Positions 16,870-25,172 of a stretch of DNA of 64,000 nt are shown here, piece by piece (the first letter of the stretch is position 1; every line of letters begins with the position of its first letter). Both the position numbers and the translations under genes were made by a program. The stretch spans positions 16,881-80,880 of the forward strand of contig JAEWYO010000052.1 in NCBI GenBank assembly GCA_023395595.1, written 5' to 3'. The notes below the pieces were generated by a model. It saw only the letters and a program-made list of their open reading frames with translations. It had not been told where the DNA came from and searched no databases. This DNA is from Bacillota bacterium (lineage in GTDB: Bacteria; Bacillota; Clostridia; Christensenellales; CAG-138).

Positions 16870-18573
16870 CTATTTTTGCTCCGCGTGTTCGCGCAGACGC
16901 TGAATCAGCGCGGTGTCCGGCGTGACATACAGCGTTCGATTGGTGGAGTAAATCACCATACCCGGGCGCGCACCAGAGGGCTTTTTGACGAATTTTCGCG
17001 GCGTGTAATCGATTGGAACACCTGCGGACGAGCGGAATTGCGAATAGTATGCCGCAAGGTTTGCCGCCTCGCGGAGCGTGCTCTCCGGCGGTTCGCCTTC
17101 AAAATCGATGATGACGTGCGAACCCGGAATATTCTTTGCATGCAGCCAGATGTTTTCCGAGTGCGCGGCTTGCAGCGTCAGCGCGTCATTTTGACGGTTG
17201 TTTTTGCCGACATAAATGACGATTCCATCGCTTGAGACAAAGCGCATCGGTGCGGAAGATTTGTTCGCGGGCTTTGCCGCCTGCGCTTTCTCCGGGCGGA
17301 GATAGCGTTCCCGAATCAGTTCGTCTTTGATCTCGCTGAGTTCATAGAGCGTGTCGCATTTATCAATGTTTTCGAGCTGGCCTTCCAGATAGGCAATCTC
17401 GCTTGCAAGACCTTCCACTTGGCCTTCGGCATACGCTTTGCCGAGTTTACCTTTTCGGTAGAGCTTGAAATATTTCTTTGCGTTGTCCTGCGCGTTGAGT
17501 GCAGGATCGAGGGCGATGATGCGCTTTGCGGGCGGATCGACAAAATAATCGTCCACGACGAGTTCTGTCATGCCGGGCTTTGCAAGATGCAGGTTGGCGA
17601 GGATGAGTTCTCCGCTGATGCGGGCGGTGTCATGCGCGTCGCTTTGTTGAATCGTCTCCAGAAACGCGGCATACTTGTTCTGCGCGCGGCTGAGCGCGGT
17701 GGAGACCGTGTGCCGGAGCGCGGCGCCATGACGCCGGATGCGGACGATCTGGTCGCGGTCGGCATAGTAACGATCCAACGCATCGCTCATGCTCGCGGCT
17801 GGCTCGATTTTTGCGTAGAGATTGGCGGGCACAAACGGTAGCGCGACTACGGGCTCACCGTCTTGATTCAACGCGACACATGGCGCGTAGTTGCCGGATT
17901 TCATTGATTGCAGCAACGAATAGAGTGCGGCGGGGGATTGCGCCGCCGAAAGCAAGGCGATTGCACTCTGCTTCGAGACACCGTCATACGACGCGGTCAT
18001 CGCGCGAACTGGATCACTGGAAGCAAAGACCACGTCAAACGATTCTTTCTGCGCCGCAAACGGATCGAACTTGTTTTGCGAGACAATAGGCTCATAGGGG
18101 AAGCCAGGCAGGAGGATGCGTGCGCCGTCGTTGTTGGCGGAGACACGGCGGAGACAATCGACAATCGCGCCAGACGGCTCCAACAGCAAAAAATTGCCGT
18201 GCTTTCCGGTGAGTTCGATGATCAGTCGAAGCGATACCTCGTCAAACAACTCGTTTCGCGCGAGGATGACGATTTCGCAGACGCGATCCGCGCCGATTTG
18301 GCGAATTGAGCAAATACGTCCGCCGATGAGACGACGGCGCAGCAGCATGCAAAACGCAGGTGCGTTCATCGGGTTGTCAAAAGAGCGGCTGGTGAGCTGA
18401 ATGCGCCCGTTTTCGGGGTGCGTGCTGACAAGTAATTTCAAATTCGCATTGTTTGCCCGCACAACAAAGAGCAGCAAGTCCTTTTCGGGCTGCTGCACCT
18501 TGTCAATCTTTCCGCCGATGAGCGGTTGCAGTTCGTGAATCACCGCGCCAAGCGCGATGCCGTCCATTGCCAT
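16870..18573 (-). CDS. rqcH: Ribosome quality control protein RqcH (NFACT family)
   Basis: RqcH binds stalled 50S-peptidyl-tRNA complexes and adds C-terminal alanine tails that mark nascent chains for degradation. The 567-residue protein has the NFACT-N domain from MDGIALGAVIHEL, the central helical and coiled-coil regions, and the NFACT-R domain with the sequence IWLHAKNIPGSHVII. Older annotations call this family fibronectin-binding protein FbpA. It is transcribed alone or after the yerC-like gene 54 bp upstream. No features are missing. Confidence 0.94.
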   Translation of the reverse strand: MAMDGIALGAVIHELQPLIGGKIDKVQQPEKDLLLFVVRANNANLKLLVSTHPENGRIQLTSRSFDNPMNAPAFCMLLRRRLIGGRICSIRQIGADRVCEIVILARNELFDEVSLRLIIELTGKHGNFLLLEPSGAIVDCLRRVSANNDGARILLPGFPYEPIVSQNKFDPFAAQKESFDVVFASSDPVRAMTASYDGVSKQSAIALLSAAQSPAALYSLLQSMKSGNYAPCVALNQDGEPVVALPFVPANLYAKIEPAASMSDALDRYYADRDQIVRIRRHGAALRHTVSTALSRAQNKYAAFLETIQQSDAHDTARISGELILANLHLAKPGMTELVVDDYFVDPPAKRIIALDPALNAQDNAKKYFKLYRKGKLGKAYAEGQVEGLASEIAYLEGQLENIDKCDTLYELSEIKDELIRERYLRPEKAQAAKPANKSSAPMRFVSSDGIVIYVGKNNRQNDALTLQAAHSENIWLHAKNIPGSHVIIDFEGEPPESTLREAANLAAYYSQFRSSAGVPIDYTPRKFVKKPSGARPGMVIYSTNRTLYVTPDTALIQRLREHAEQK

Positions 18574-18627
18574 TGGTTGTTATTACTCCGTTTTCTGTTG
18601 AGAGGTATATCTAGCGAGAAGCGAAGC

Positions 18628-18930
18628 TTACTCCGGTTTCTTAAAACGGTCAAGAATCAATCGATACCCGCCCGCACCGTATTCCAGACAGCGGTTCACA
18701 CGGCTGATGGTCGCGCTGGACGCATTAAACCGATGCGCAATGTCCTGATAAGTTTCGCCTGCGTCAAGCTGCCGCGCAACCTGCCAGCGCTGCGCCATAG
18801 CCTGCAATTCATTGATGGTGCACATGTCTTCAAAGAATTGATAGCACTCCGAAAGGTCGCGCAGGGAGAGAATCGCATGAAACACGTCGTCCAATTCTTC
18901 GCTGTTGAGCCTGGAAACATATGCGTCCAT
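18628..18930 (-). CDS. YerC/YecD family TrpR-like regulator
   Basis: A 100-residue protein of the TrpR/YerC/YecD family. It is nearly all helical, with a helix-turn-helix of the TrpR type (WQVARQLDAGETYQDIAHRF, then ASSATISRVNRCLEYG). The N-terminal ELDDVFHAILSLRDLSECYQFFEDMCTINEL block is diagnostic of YerC. Its ligand and targets are not known; despite the TrpR fold there is no tryptophan operon nearby. The start at 18930 has AAAGGTGAT upstream, whereas the longer frame to 18978 lacks one. Confidence 0.88.
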   Translation of the reverse strand: MDAYVSRLNSEELDDVFHAILSLRDLSECYQFFEDMCTINELQAMAQRWQVARQLDAGETYQDIAHRFNASSATISRVNRCLEYGAGGYRLILDRFKKPE

Positions 18931-18987
18931 AGAAGGATCACCTTTCGTTTGCGGAGTGTCGTAGTGCTCTTTGATCAATATGCATCT

Positions 18988-19016
18988 ATTTTATTCGCTT
19001 TCATACTGGAAAGCAA
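18988..19016 (-). promoter_or_regulatory. yerC-like promoter abutting the rpsT terminator
   Basis: Minus-strand TTGCTT (19011-19016) and TAAAAT (18988-18993), 17-base spacer. The -35 starts immediately after the T-run of the rpsT terminator. Confidence 0.65.
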
Positions 19017-19017
19017 G

Positions 19018-19045
19018 AAAAAAGGGCATACCCTATGGTATGCCC
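19018..19045 (-). terminator. rpsT intrinsic terminator
   Basis: A perfect 9-bp stem (GGGCATACC / GGTATGCCC) followed on the minus strand by six Ts. It sits 22 bp past the rpsT stop and is a textbook intrinsic terminator. Confidence 0.9.
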
Positions 19046-19067
19046 AAAGTTGAAAACCGAACTGGGG

Positions 19068-19331
19068 TTACAGAGCCGCAGCGCGCTTTTTTGCCAACTG
19101 CGCTTTTTTGCGGGCGGCAGCATTCTTGTGGATCATGCCCTTAGCGGCAGCATGATCAACTGTGCTGACGGCCGTCAAATACGCTTTTTCGGATGCGGCA
19201 GAGTCCCCGACCTGCAGAGCTTCATCAAAGCGGCGGATAGTCGTCTTCAGTTCGGACTTGGCCGCGCGATTATTCAGCGTCTGCTTCGCGGTGATTTTGA
19301 CACGCTTCATGGCGGACTTGATGTTTGCCAA
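19068..19331 (-). CDS. rpsT: 30S ribosomal protein S20
   Basis: An 87-residue, Lys/Ala-rich primary 16S-binding protein with the family start ANIKSAMKRVKIT and the C-terminal KGMIHKNAAARKKAQLAKK. The initiation codon is TTG (19331), with GGGGGTG seven bases upstream. E. coli rpsT also begins with UUG, and S20 limits its own translation there, so the rare start may be a conserved expression control. The gene is flanked by its own promoter and a strong terminator, making it monocistronic. Confidence 0.97.
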   Translation of the reverse strand: MANIKSAMKRVKITAKQTLNNRAAKSELKTTIRRFDEALQVGDSAASEKAYLTAVSTVDHAAAKGMIHKNAAARKKAQLAKKRAAAL

Positions 19332-19379
19332 AACAATTCACCCCCTATTTCAGTCTCACATTTCATTCGAACAGAAGTT

Positions 19380-19408
19380 AGTTTAGCATACCACGCGGGA
19401 TAATGCAA
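19380..19408 (-). promoter_or_regulatory. rpsT: rpsT promoter
   Basis: Minus-strand TTGCAT (19403-19408) and TAAACT (19380-19385), 17-base spacer, about 50 bp before the TTG start. The rest of the 337-bp gap to groES holds only the groESL control region. Confidence 0.6.
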
Positions 19409-19560
19409 GCAAAATATTGCGTTTGCACGTAAACGCGAAGTGACACAACACGGGATCATTCCGATCAAACTCTTACTTATTATAATGCGCTTGCGTGATA
19501 ATGTTGCAAGGATTTCTGATCACGGAAGGACATTTTCACATTTTCGTTGCATTTTCAAAG

Positions 19561-19588
19561 TTGACGCGTCGAGCAATCGTGGTATAAT
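19561..19588 (+). promoter_or_regulatory. groESL promoter
   Basis: TTGACG (19561-19566) and TATAAT (19583-19588), 16-base spacer, immediately upstream of the CIRCE operator so that bound HrcA would block the start site. Confidence 0.85.
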
Positions 19589-19599
19589 TGTTCTCGTGA

Positions 19600-19626
19600 T
19601 TAGCACTCAACAAAAAAGAGTGCTAA
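19600..19626 (+). promoter_or_regulatory. CIRCE operator (HrcA binding site)
   Basis: A perfect inverted repeat TTAGCACTC-N9-GAGTGCTAA, identical to the CIRCE consensus. HrcA, encoded elsewhere, represses class I heat-shock genes through this element. It lies between the -10 and the groES start. Confidence 0.98.
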
Positions 19627-19668
19627 CAAGCTGAAAAATAACTATACTACATAGGAGGCGAAACTCGT

Positions 19669-19953
19669 ATGAAACTGAAACCTTTGGCCGATCGCGTTGT
19701 TGTTATCAGCATCGAGAACGAAGAGGTTGTCAAGGGCGGCATCGTGTTGCCGACCGCAGCAAAGGAAAAACCGCAGATGGCTCAAGTGATCTCGGTTGGC
19801 CCCGGCGGAGTTGTGGACGGCAAAGAAGTCGTCATGTATGTCAAAGCGGGTGACAAAGTGATCTGTTCCAAGTATTCGGGCACTGAAGTCAAGCTGGATG
19901 ACAAAGAATACCTCATCGTCCGTCAGAGCGATATTCTCGCGGTCGTAGAATAA
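19669..19953 (+). CDS. groES: Co-chaperonin GroES
   Basis: A 94-residue GroES: KLKPLADRVVV at the N-terminus, a mobile loop containing the GGIVLPTAAKEKPQ segment, and the C-terminal KLDDKEYLIVRQSDILAVVE. Seven copies cap GroEL and close the folding chamber. It has a strong ribosome binding site (TAGGAGGCG) and is followed by groEL after 18 bp. Transcription is from a CIRCE-regulated promoter. Confidence 0.98.
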   Translation: MKLKPLADRVVVISIENEEVVKGGIVLPTAAKEKPQMAQVISVGPGGVVDGKEVVMYVKAGDKVICSKYSGTEVKLDDKEYLIVRQSDILAVVE

Positions 19954-19971
19954 TTCAGGAGGAAATGAACG

Positions 19972-21600
19972 ATGGCTAAACAGTTGAAATATAGCGAAGA
20001 CGCACGCAGAGCGCTTCAGGCCGGTTTGGACAAGCTTGCCAATACCGTGAAGATCACGCTTGGGCCCAAAGGCCGCAACGTCGTGCTCGATAAGAAATAT
20101 GGCGCACCGCTGATCACCAACGATGGCGTCACCATTGCAAAAGAGATCGAGCTGGAAGACCCATTTGAAAATATGGGCGCTCAGCTGGTCAAAGAAGTCG
20201 CCACCAAGACCAACGATGTCGCAGGTGACGGCACCACCACGGCAACCCTGCTTGCGCAGGCAATCGTCCGCGAAGGCATGAAGAACGTTGCTGCGGGCGC
20301 AAACCCGATGGTCGTGCGTCGCGGCATCGAAGCCGCCGTTGCGGAAGCGGTTGAGGGACTCAAAGCCCTGAGCAAGCCCGTTGGCAGCAAAAACGCCATC
20401 GCGCAGGTCGCCTCGATCTCCGCTGGTGACGAAAATGTTGGCAAGCTCATCTCGGACGCGATGGAGAAGGTCGGCAACGACGGTGTAATCACGGTTGAAG
20501 AGAGCAAGACCATGAAGACTGAGCTCAACATCGTCGAAGGTATGCAGTTTGACCGTGGCTATGCGTCCGCATACATGGTGACCGATACCGAAAAGATGGA
20601 AGGCATTCTCGATAATCCCTACATCCTCATCACCGACAAGAAAATCGGCAATATTCAGGAGATTCTCCCGATTCTCCAGCAGATCGCTCAGCAGAGCCGT
20701 GCGCTTCTCATCATCGCAGAAGATGTGGAAGGCGAAGCGCTCACCACGCTCGTGCTCAACAAGCTGCGCGGCACGTTCAACTGCATCGCCGTAAAGGCCC
20801 CGGGCTTTGGTGATCGCAGAAAGGCCATGCTGCAGGATATCGCTGTCCTCACCGGCGGCGAGGTGATCTCCTCCGAAATCGGCCTCGACCTCAAGGAAAC
20901 CCAGCTGACCCAGCTTGGTACCGCTCGTCAGGTCAAGGTAGACAAGGACAACACGATCATCGTCGAAGGTTCCGGCAATGCAGAAGAGATCAAGGCGCGT
21001 GTTGCCGCAATCAAAGTGCAGATTTCCGAGACCACGTCGGATTATGACAAAGAGAAGCTTCAGGAGCGTCTTGCCAAACTCGCAGGCGGCGTAGCCGTTA
21101 TCGCGGTTGGCGCAGCGACCGAAGTGGAAATGAAGGAGTTCAAACTCCGCATCGAAGACGCGCTCTCCGCAACCCGCGCGGCTGTGGAAGAGGGCATCGT
21201 CCCCGGCGGCGGCGTGGCTCTGCTGAACGTTGCAGAACGCGTTAAGAAGCTTGCCGAGAATGCAACCGGCGATTACAAGACCGGCGTGAACATCGTACTG
21301 CGCGCGCTGGAAGAACCGGTTCGCCAGATCTCGATCAATGCCGGTGTGGACGGCGCGGTCGTGGTGGAAAATATCCGCCGCGAGAACAAGCCGGGCTACG
21401 GCTACAACGCCGCGAGCGACACCTACGGCATCATGGCGGACGAAGGCATCATTGACCCGACCAAGGTCACCCGCAGCGCGCTGCAGAACGCTGCCTCCGT
21501 TGCGGCAATGGTGCTCACCACCGAGAGCCTGGTTACCGATATTCCGACGCCTCCGGCACCTGTTGCCGCACCCGGCCCGGATATGGGCGGAATGTATTAA
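19972..21600 (+). CDS. groEL: Chaperonin GroEL
   Basis: The 60-kDa ATP-dependent chaperonin, 542 residues. The ATP site GDGTTTATLLAQ and the equatorial, intermediate and apical domains are intact. The C-terminal tail is short: a proline/alanine stretch ending GPDMGGMY instead of a long GGM repeat. It is the only groEL in the window and pairs with the groES upstream. A hairpin terminator follows. Confidence 0.98.
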   Translation: MAKQLKYSEDARRALQAGLDKLANTVKITLGPKGRNVVLDKKYGAPLITNDGVTIAKEIELEDPFENMGAQLVKEVATKTNDVAGDGTTTATLLAQAIVREGMKNVAAGANPMVVRRGIEAAVAEAVEGLKALSKPVGSKNAIAQVASISAGDENVGKLISDAMEKVGNDGVITVEESKTMKTELNIVEGMQFDRGYASAYMVTDTEKMEGILDNPYILITDKKIGNIQEILPILQQIAQQSRALLIIAEDVEGEALTTLVLNKLRGTFNCIAVKAPGFGDRRKAMLQDIAVLTGGEVISSEIGLDLKETQLTQLGTARQVKVDKDNTIIVEGSGNAEEIKARVAAIKVQISETTSDYDKEKLQERLAKLAGGVAVIAVGAATEVEMKEFKLRIEDALSATRAAVEEGIVPGGGVALLNVAERVKKLAENATGDYKTGVNIVLRALEEPVRQISINAGVDGAVVVENIRRENKPGYGYNAASDTYGIMADEGIIDPTKVTRSALQNAASVAAMVLTTESLVTDIPTPPAPVAAPGPDMGGMY

Positions 21601-21624
21601 AAGAAAACAGTACAAGCAAAATCA

Positions 21625-21662
21625 AAAGAGAGCATGGAGAAAATCCGTGCTCTCTTTGTTTT
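21625..21662 (+). terminator. groESL terminator
   Basis: A 10-bp stem (AAAGAGAGCA / TGCTCTCTTT, arms 21625-21634 and 21648-21657) followed by GTTTT. The A-rich 5' side may also help stop the convergent vanW transcript. Confidence 0.8.
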
Positions 21663-21680
21663 GCAAGATGATAGCAGCCC

Positions 21681-23294
21681 TTACGGTGCCGTCGCCGGTG
21701 ATGTCGTTGGTGAGGGAGAGGGAATCGGCGAAGGTGTTGGCATGATGCCTACTTTTTTCCTGAGTGGATTGCCGGGGTAAACATCGGGTCCGGGAACCCG
21801 ATAGATCTCTTCGACCTTTTCGCCATTGACGTAGTGGTCGATGAACACATCTACAATGTACTTGTTTCGCGCCGGAGCTTGAATCTCCTCTTCTCCAATA
21901 TAGAGTTTCTTGGTCTCGGTGATCTCGTCCGGGCCGGCTGATTCTTCGGAGACAAGCACCGTGCGGGTCTTGTATTCGTGCCCTTCCGGCAGTGCCTTGC
22001 CATAAATGACCACATTAATGTCCCGTTTGCGGCTCTTAAACTTCTTGTTCTCGGAAGGATATGCGTAGATATACAAATCGTTCTCCGAAATATTCTTGAA
22101 CTTGAAGTCGATGTGGTTTGTGTCAACGGTTGCGTCCAAGCCCATATCGACATAGGTCGAAGGGAAGGAGTGGAACTGACGTTCAACAATCTTCACATAT
22201 GGATAGATCTGCAATACCGCATTATACAGCGTGGTGCTGACCTGACAAACGCCACCGCCTGCTTGCGGTGTTGTGCGGTCTCCACCGTAGATGCCCTGCG
22301 CCATTTTCCAGCCGTTTTCAATCGTACGGTCGCCAACAACGTTATTAAAACTGAATGTTTCTCCGGGTTTTAAAACATATTTCGAAATCGCTTCCGCAGC
22401 CTTTTCCACGTTGAATGCGCGATTGGGGATATACTCCATCTGCTCCGGTGTGGATTCCGCCGTACCTTTGAAGTCATATGTTGTGGTGAATTTTGCAATC
22501 AGCGAGAAATTCGCTTGAATGTCTGCGATTGTTCTGGAAGGCGGAATGTTTGTAATCGTCGGAGTCAACGTGGTTTGCCATTGGCAGGCTTCGATTGCCT
22601 GCTTGACCAGCGCAACAGTAGAGGCGACATCTAAACCGATGCCAGGCGTACCTTCCACATATTGCGGACTGGGTTTCCCGCTTTTGGAGAAATCCATGGT
22701 TACGCTTGCGTCCACGGGCGGTTTGCTGGAGGTCTGGTTGATTGCGTCTATGCGGGTTGCAAGCGCGGCTTCATCGATGCTGATCTTCGTAGAATAGTAC
22801 TGGTTTGCGCCTCCGGCAAGCGCCTGCTCAATGACTTCATCGAGGTTAGATGAGACACTCATATCAGCGCCGGTGACGGTTGCGTTGATCTCTGCGCCGG
22901 AGAGCGTGATGGCGATACGTTCCATCATCGTGGTTTCGTTGGACTCTAGCTGCGGACGCACTTCATCCACTGTTTTACCAGAGACATCCATGCCATTGAT
23001 CACAACCCCGCTGCGAAATGTGCCATTTGCTAGATCGACCACTTTGGGCTCGGAACAGCTTTTGACCAGCACGAGTACGGCGACGATGATCAACACCAAA
23101 AAGAAGAGGCTCATGCCTGCAAGCAGCATCTTGCGTTTGCGTGCCTTCGCTTTGCGCGCGCTCAGCCGTTTTTTCGAGTTATGATTCGGCATGGAACCAT
23201 AATCCGTCTGCGGGTTGGATGACCTCACAGGACGGTTGGTGTTTTGCTGCGCAGATCTTGTTGTGTCGGGCAAGCCCGAGTATTTTTCGTACAT
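21681..23294 (-). CDS. VanW family membrane-anchored cell-wall protein
   Basis: A 537-residue protein with a basic cytoplasmic N-terminus, one transmembrane anchor (about residues 56-78) and a large extracytoplasmic part. It contains the YoaR-like putative peptidoglycan-binding repeat region (about 90-290), the VanW domain (AEAISKYVLKPGETFSFNNVVGDRT, GGGVCQVSTTLYNA), then a G5-like segment, and ends in a Pro/Ser/Thr tail. VanW proteins occur in some glycopeptide-resistance clusters but are also common in Clostridia without resistance, so no resistance role is implied. The ATG at 23294 has TAAAGG six bases upstream. Confidence 0.88.
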   Translation of the reverse strand: MYEKYSGLPDTTRSAQQNTNRPVRSSNPQTDYGSMPNHNSKKRLSARKAKARKRKMLLAGMSLFFLVLIIVAVLVLVKSCSEPKVVDLANGTFRSGVVINGMDVSGKTVDEVRPQLESNETTMMERIAITLSGAEINATVTGADMSVSSNLDEVIEQALAGGANQYYSTKISIDEAALATRIDAINQTSSKPPVDASVTMDFSKSGKPSPQYVEGTPGIGLDVASTVALVKQAIEACQWQTTLTPTITNIPPSRTIADIQANFSLIAKFTTTYDFKGTAESTPEQMEYIPNRAFNVEKAAEAISKYVLKPGETFSFNNVVGDRTIENGWKMAQGIYGGDRTTPQAGGGVCQVSTTLYNAVLQIYPYVKIVERQFHSFPSTYVDMGLDATVDTNHIDFKFKNISENDLYIYAYPSENKKFKSRKRDINVVIYGKALPEGHEYKTRTVLVSEESAGPDEITETKKLYIGEEEIQAPARNKYIVDVFIDHYVNGEKVEEIYRVPGPDVYPGNPLRKKVGIMPTPSPIPSPSPTTSPATAP

Positions 23295-23346
23295 GGCCAA
23301 CCTTTACCAGAAAAGATATTTATTGTACTATCGAAATATGTATCTG

Positions 23347-23375
23347 ATTATACACATCCACAAGAACGCAAGCAA
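23347..23375 (-). promoter_or_regulatory. vanW-family gene promoter
   Basis: Minus-strand TTGCTT (23370-23375) and TATAAT (23347-23352), 17-base spacer, about 53 bp upstream of the ATG. Confidence 0.65.
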
Positions 23376-23499
23376 CAGTTTCCGCCGACAATGCGGTGGG
23401 ATACTCGTGTGCGCGTGCGGCTTCTTCTCGTAAGTTTTCTTTGCAAATGATTTAGTTTTCTTTCTCTTCTGTTTCTTCTAGTAAATACTTCTTTTAAAA

Positions 23500-23530
23500 T
23501 TGAGTAATTTCGTAGTCTGGCTCGTATGAT
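23500..23530 (+). promoter_or_regulatory. Candidate promoter of the ECF sigma operon
   Basis: TTGAGT (23500-23505) and TATGAT (23525-23530) with a long 19-base spacer, so this is weak. If used, transcription starts after the ATG at 23526, which favours the TTG start at 23565. Nothing else stands out in the gap from 23376. Confidence 0.35.
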
Positions 23531-23564
23531 AGGTGAATACAAAAGAGCAGGAGGTGATAGGAGC

Positions 23565-24110
23565 TTGACTGAAAAGCAGATGATAACCAAATTGCAAGCG
23601 GGCGATGAGAGTACGCTGGATGCGGCGATCATGTCGTACTCACGCTTACTTTGGGGAATTGCGCGCGCAGTGCTCCTCAATGTCGGTACTACGCAAGACA
23701 TGGAGGAATGCGTTGAGGATGCGTTTATCCAGCTCTGGAAGTCGAGTGCAACACTCAACGAAGCGCGCGGAAGCATCAAAACATGGCTCTGTGTTGCGGT
23801 CAAGAGCCGCGCAATCGACCGCTATCGCAAGATCGTCCGAAAAAACGAAATCGGATTGGACGAACAGCTTGCCGTGTGCGGCGCAGAACTCTTTGATCAA
23901 ACACTCGACACGGTATTGCAACGGGAGCTTCTTGCGGCGGTTCAAGCGTTGGGGGAACCGGATCGGGAGATCATTCTCAGACGATTTTACTATCAGCAAA
24001 AGCCAAAGGAGATTTCCGTTGCGCTTGATTTAACGGTTAAGCAAATCGAGAATCGAATCTTTCGAGCAAAACAAAAGTTGAAGATGCAACTGTACGGAGG
24101 CACAACATGA
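23565..24110 (+). CDS. ECF-type RNA polymerase sigma factor
   Basis: A 181-residue sigma-70 family protein with only regions 2 and 4. Region 2 includes EECVEDAFIQLWKSS and SIKTWLCVAVKSRAIDRYRK; region 4 includes the helix-turn-helix PKEISVALDLTVKQIENRIFRAKQKLK. Such factors direct transcription of small stress or envelope regulons. I chose the TTG at 23565 because AGGAGGTGAT lies ten bases upstream; the ATG at 23526 has no ribosome binding site. It overlaps the next gene by four bases, the usual pairing with a membrane anti-sigma factor. Confidence 0.87.
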   Translation: MTEKQMITKLQAGDESTLDAAIMSYSRLLWGIARAVLLNVGTTQDMEECVEDAFIQLWKSSATLNEARGSIKTWLCVAVKSRAIDRYRKIVRKNEIGLDEQLAVCGAELFDQTLDTVLQRELLAAVQALGEPDREIILRRFYYQQKPKEISVALDLTVKQIENRIFRAKQKLKMQLYGGTT

Positions 24111-25114
24111 AGCGAATCAGTGACACATTCAATCAGAAACACCTCAAACAAATTCGAAATAAAGTTGGTGAAGAGTTGGGGCTTTCGTTTCAAAAACGCA
24201 CGCATCGCAGCGCTTGGAAGCGCATCGGCGTTGTGTTTGCTGTGTTTGCTGTTTGCCTTATGACGATTACGCCTGCGCTTGCGGCGGAAGTCCCCTATGT
24301 AGACGATCTACTCTATCTCATCTCGCCTAAGACGGCGCAGTTCTTCAAACCGGTACAGTTAAGCGATGTCGATCAAAACATTGAAATCAAGGTGGAGAGC
24401 GCATACATCCATGGCGCGAACGCGGAAGTTCTCGTTTCGGTGCGCGATTTGGAAGGGAACCGCTTGGATGACTCCTTGGATTTTGATGATTCGTATGACA
24501 TCCGCACGGGGTTTGACTGCATTGGCACCTGCAATCAAGTCGACTACGATGCGTCAACAGGAACGGCAAAACTCTTGATCGAGACAAGCAGCATGAATCC
24601 TCGCGACGTGATTACAGGAAAGAAGATCACAATCTCTTTTCAGACGATTATGAGTGGAAAAGAGAAAACGCTTGAGTTCCCGATTCCAATGGACTGGAAC
24701 GCAATTCCGAATGACATCATAACAGAACAATCGGATACAGACGGCGAAACCGTACTGGTTCCGGGAGAAAAGCTGTTTGAAATTCTGGATGGATTTGAAA
24801 TCACCGGCGTAGGCTATATCGGAAATGAGTTGCACATTCAGCTTCATACGCCGGGGCGACATAAATTTAGCGATCACGCTTTTTTGTATCTCCAAGACGA
24901 AAACGGTGCGAAGACCATCTGCAAAGCAATGCTCTATCGCGGCGGATACAACACGGGTGATCCAGAAATCGAAAGAAGTGCGGATTATGTTGAGTATGTC
25001 TTTGATGTGCCGCAGGGTGAATTGTCAAAATGTAAGCTCTATGGTGATTTCTATAGCATGAAAACGCGCATAGACGGAGACTGGAGCATCACGTTTCCAC
25101 TGGAAAACAGTTAA
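24107..25114 (+). CDS. Membrane protein, probable anti-sigma factor (DUF4179-like)
   Basis: A 335-residue protein with a short cytoplasmic N-terminus, one transmembrane segment (about residues 38-60, ending AALA-like) and a large extracytoplasmic beta-rich domain. The layout and the four-base overlap with the sigma gene fit the DUF4179-type anti-sigma factors that accompany ECF sigmas in Clostridia. The cytoplasmic region is only about 37 residues, with no recognisable zinc-type (ZAS) motif. The anti-sigma role is inferred from context; the extracellular domain probably senses an envelope signal. Confidence 0.65.
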   Translation: MKRISDTFNQKHLKQIRNKVGEELGLSFQKRTHRSAWKRIGVVFAVFAVCLMTITPALAAEVPYVDDLLYLISPKTAQFFKPVQLSDVDQNIEIKVESAYIHGANAEVLVSVRDLEGNRLDDSLDFDDSYDIRTGFDCIGTCNQVDYDASTGTAKLLIETSSMNPRDVITGKKITISFQTIMSGKEKTLEFPIPMDWNAIPNDIITEQSDTDGETVLVPGEKLFEILDGFEITGVGYIGNELHIQLHTPGRHKFSDHAFLYLQDENGAKTICKAMLYRGGYNTGDPEIERSADYVEYVFDVPQGELSKCKLYGDFYSMKTRIDGDWSITFPLENS

Positions 25115-25127
25115 AGCATACAAACAG

Positions 25128-25157
25128 CAAACGAGCACCCGTGCGGGTGCTCGTTTG
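25128..25157. terminator. Bidirectional terminator
   Basis: A perfect 13-bp stem, CAAACGAGCACCC / GGGTGCTCGTTTG, with a four-base loop, between the convergent anti-sigma and glycosyltransferase genes. Confidence 0.85.
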
Positions 25158-25172
25158 CGTTAGAAACCAGCG

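Noticed and set aside
19642..21615. A 657-codon open frame on the minus strand opposite groES-groEL
   Set aside because: It is the mirror of a highly codon-biased gene, has no ribosome binding site or recognisable domain, and groEL on the other strand is certain.
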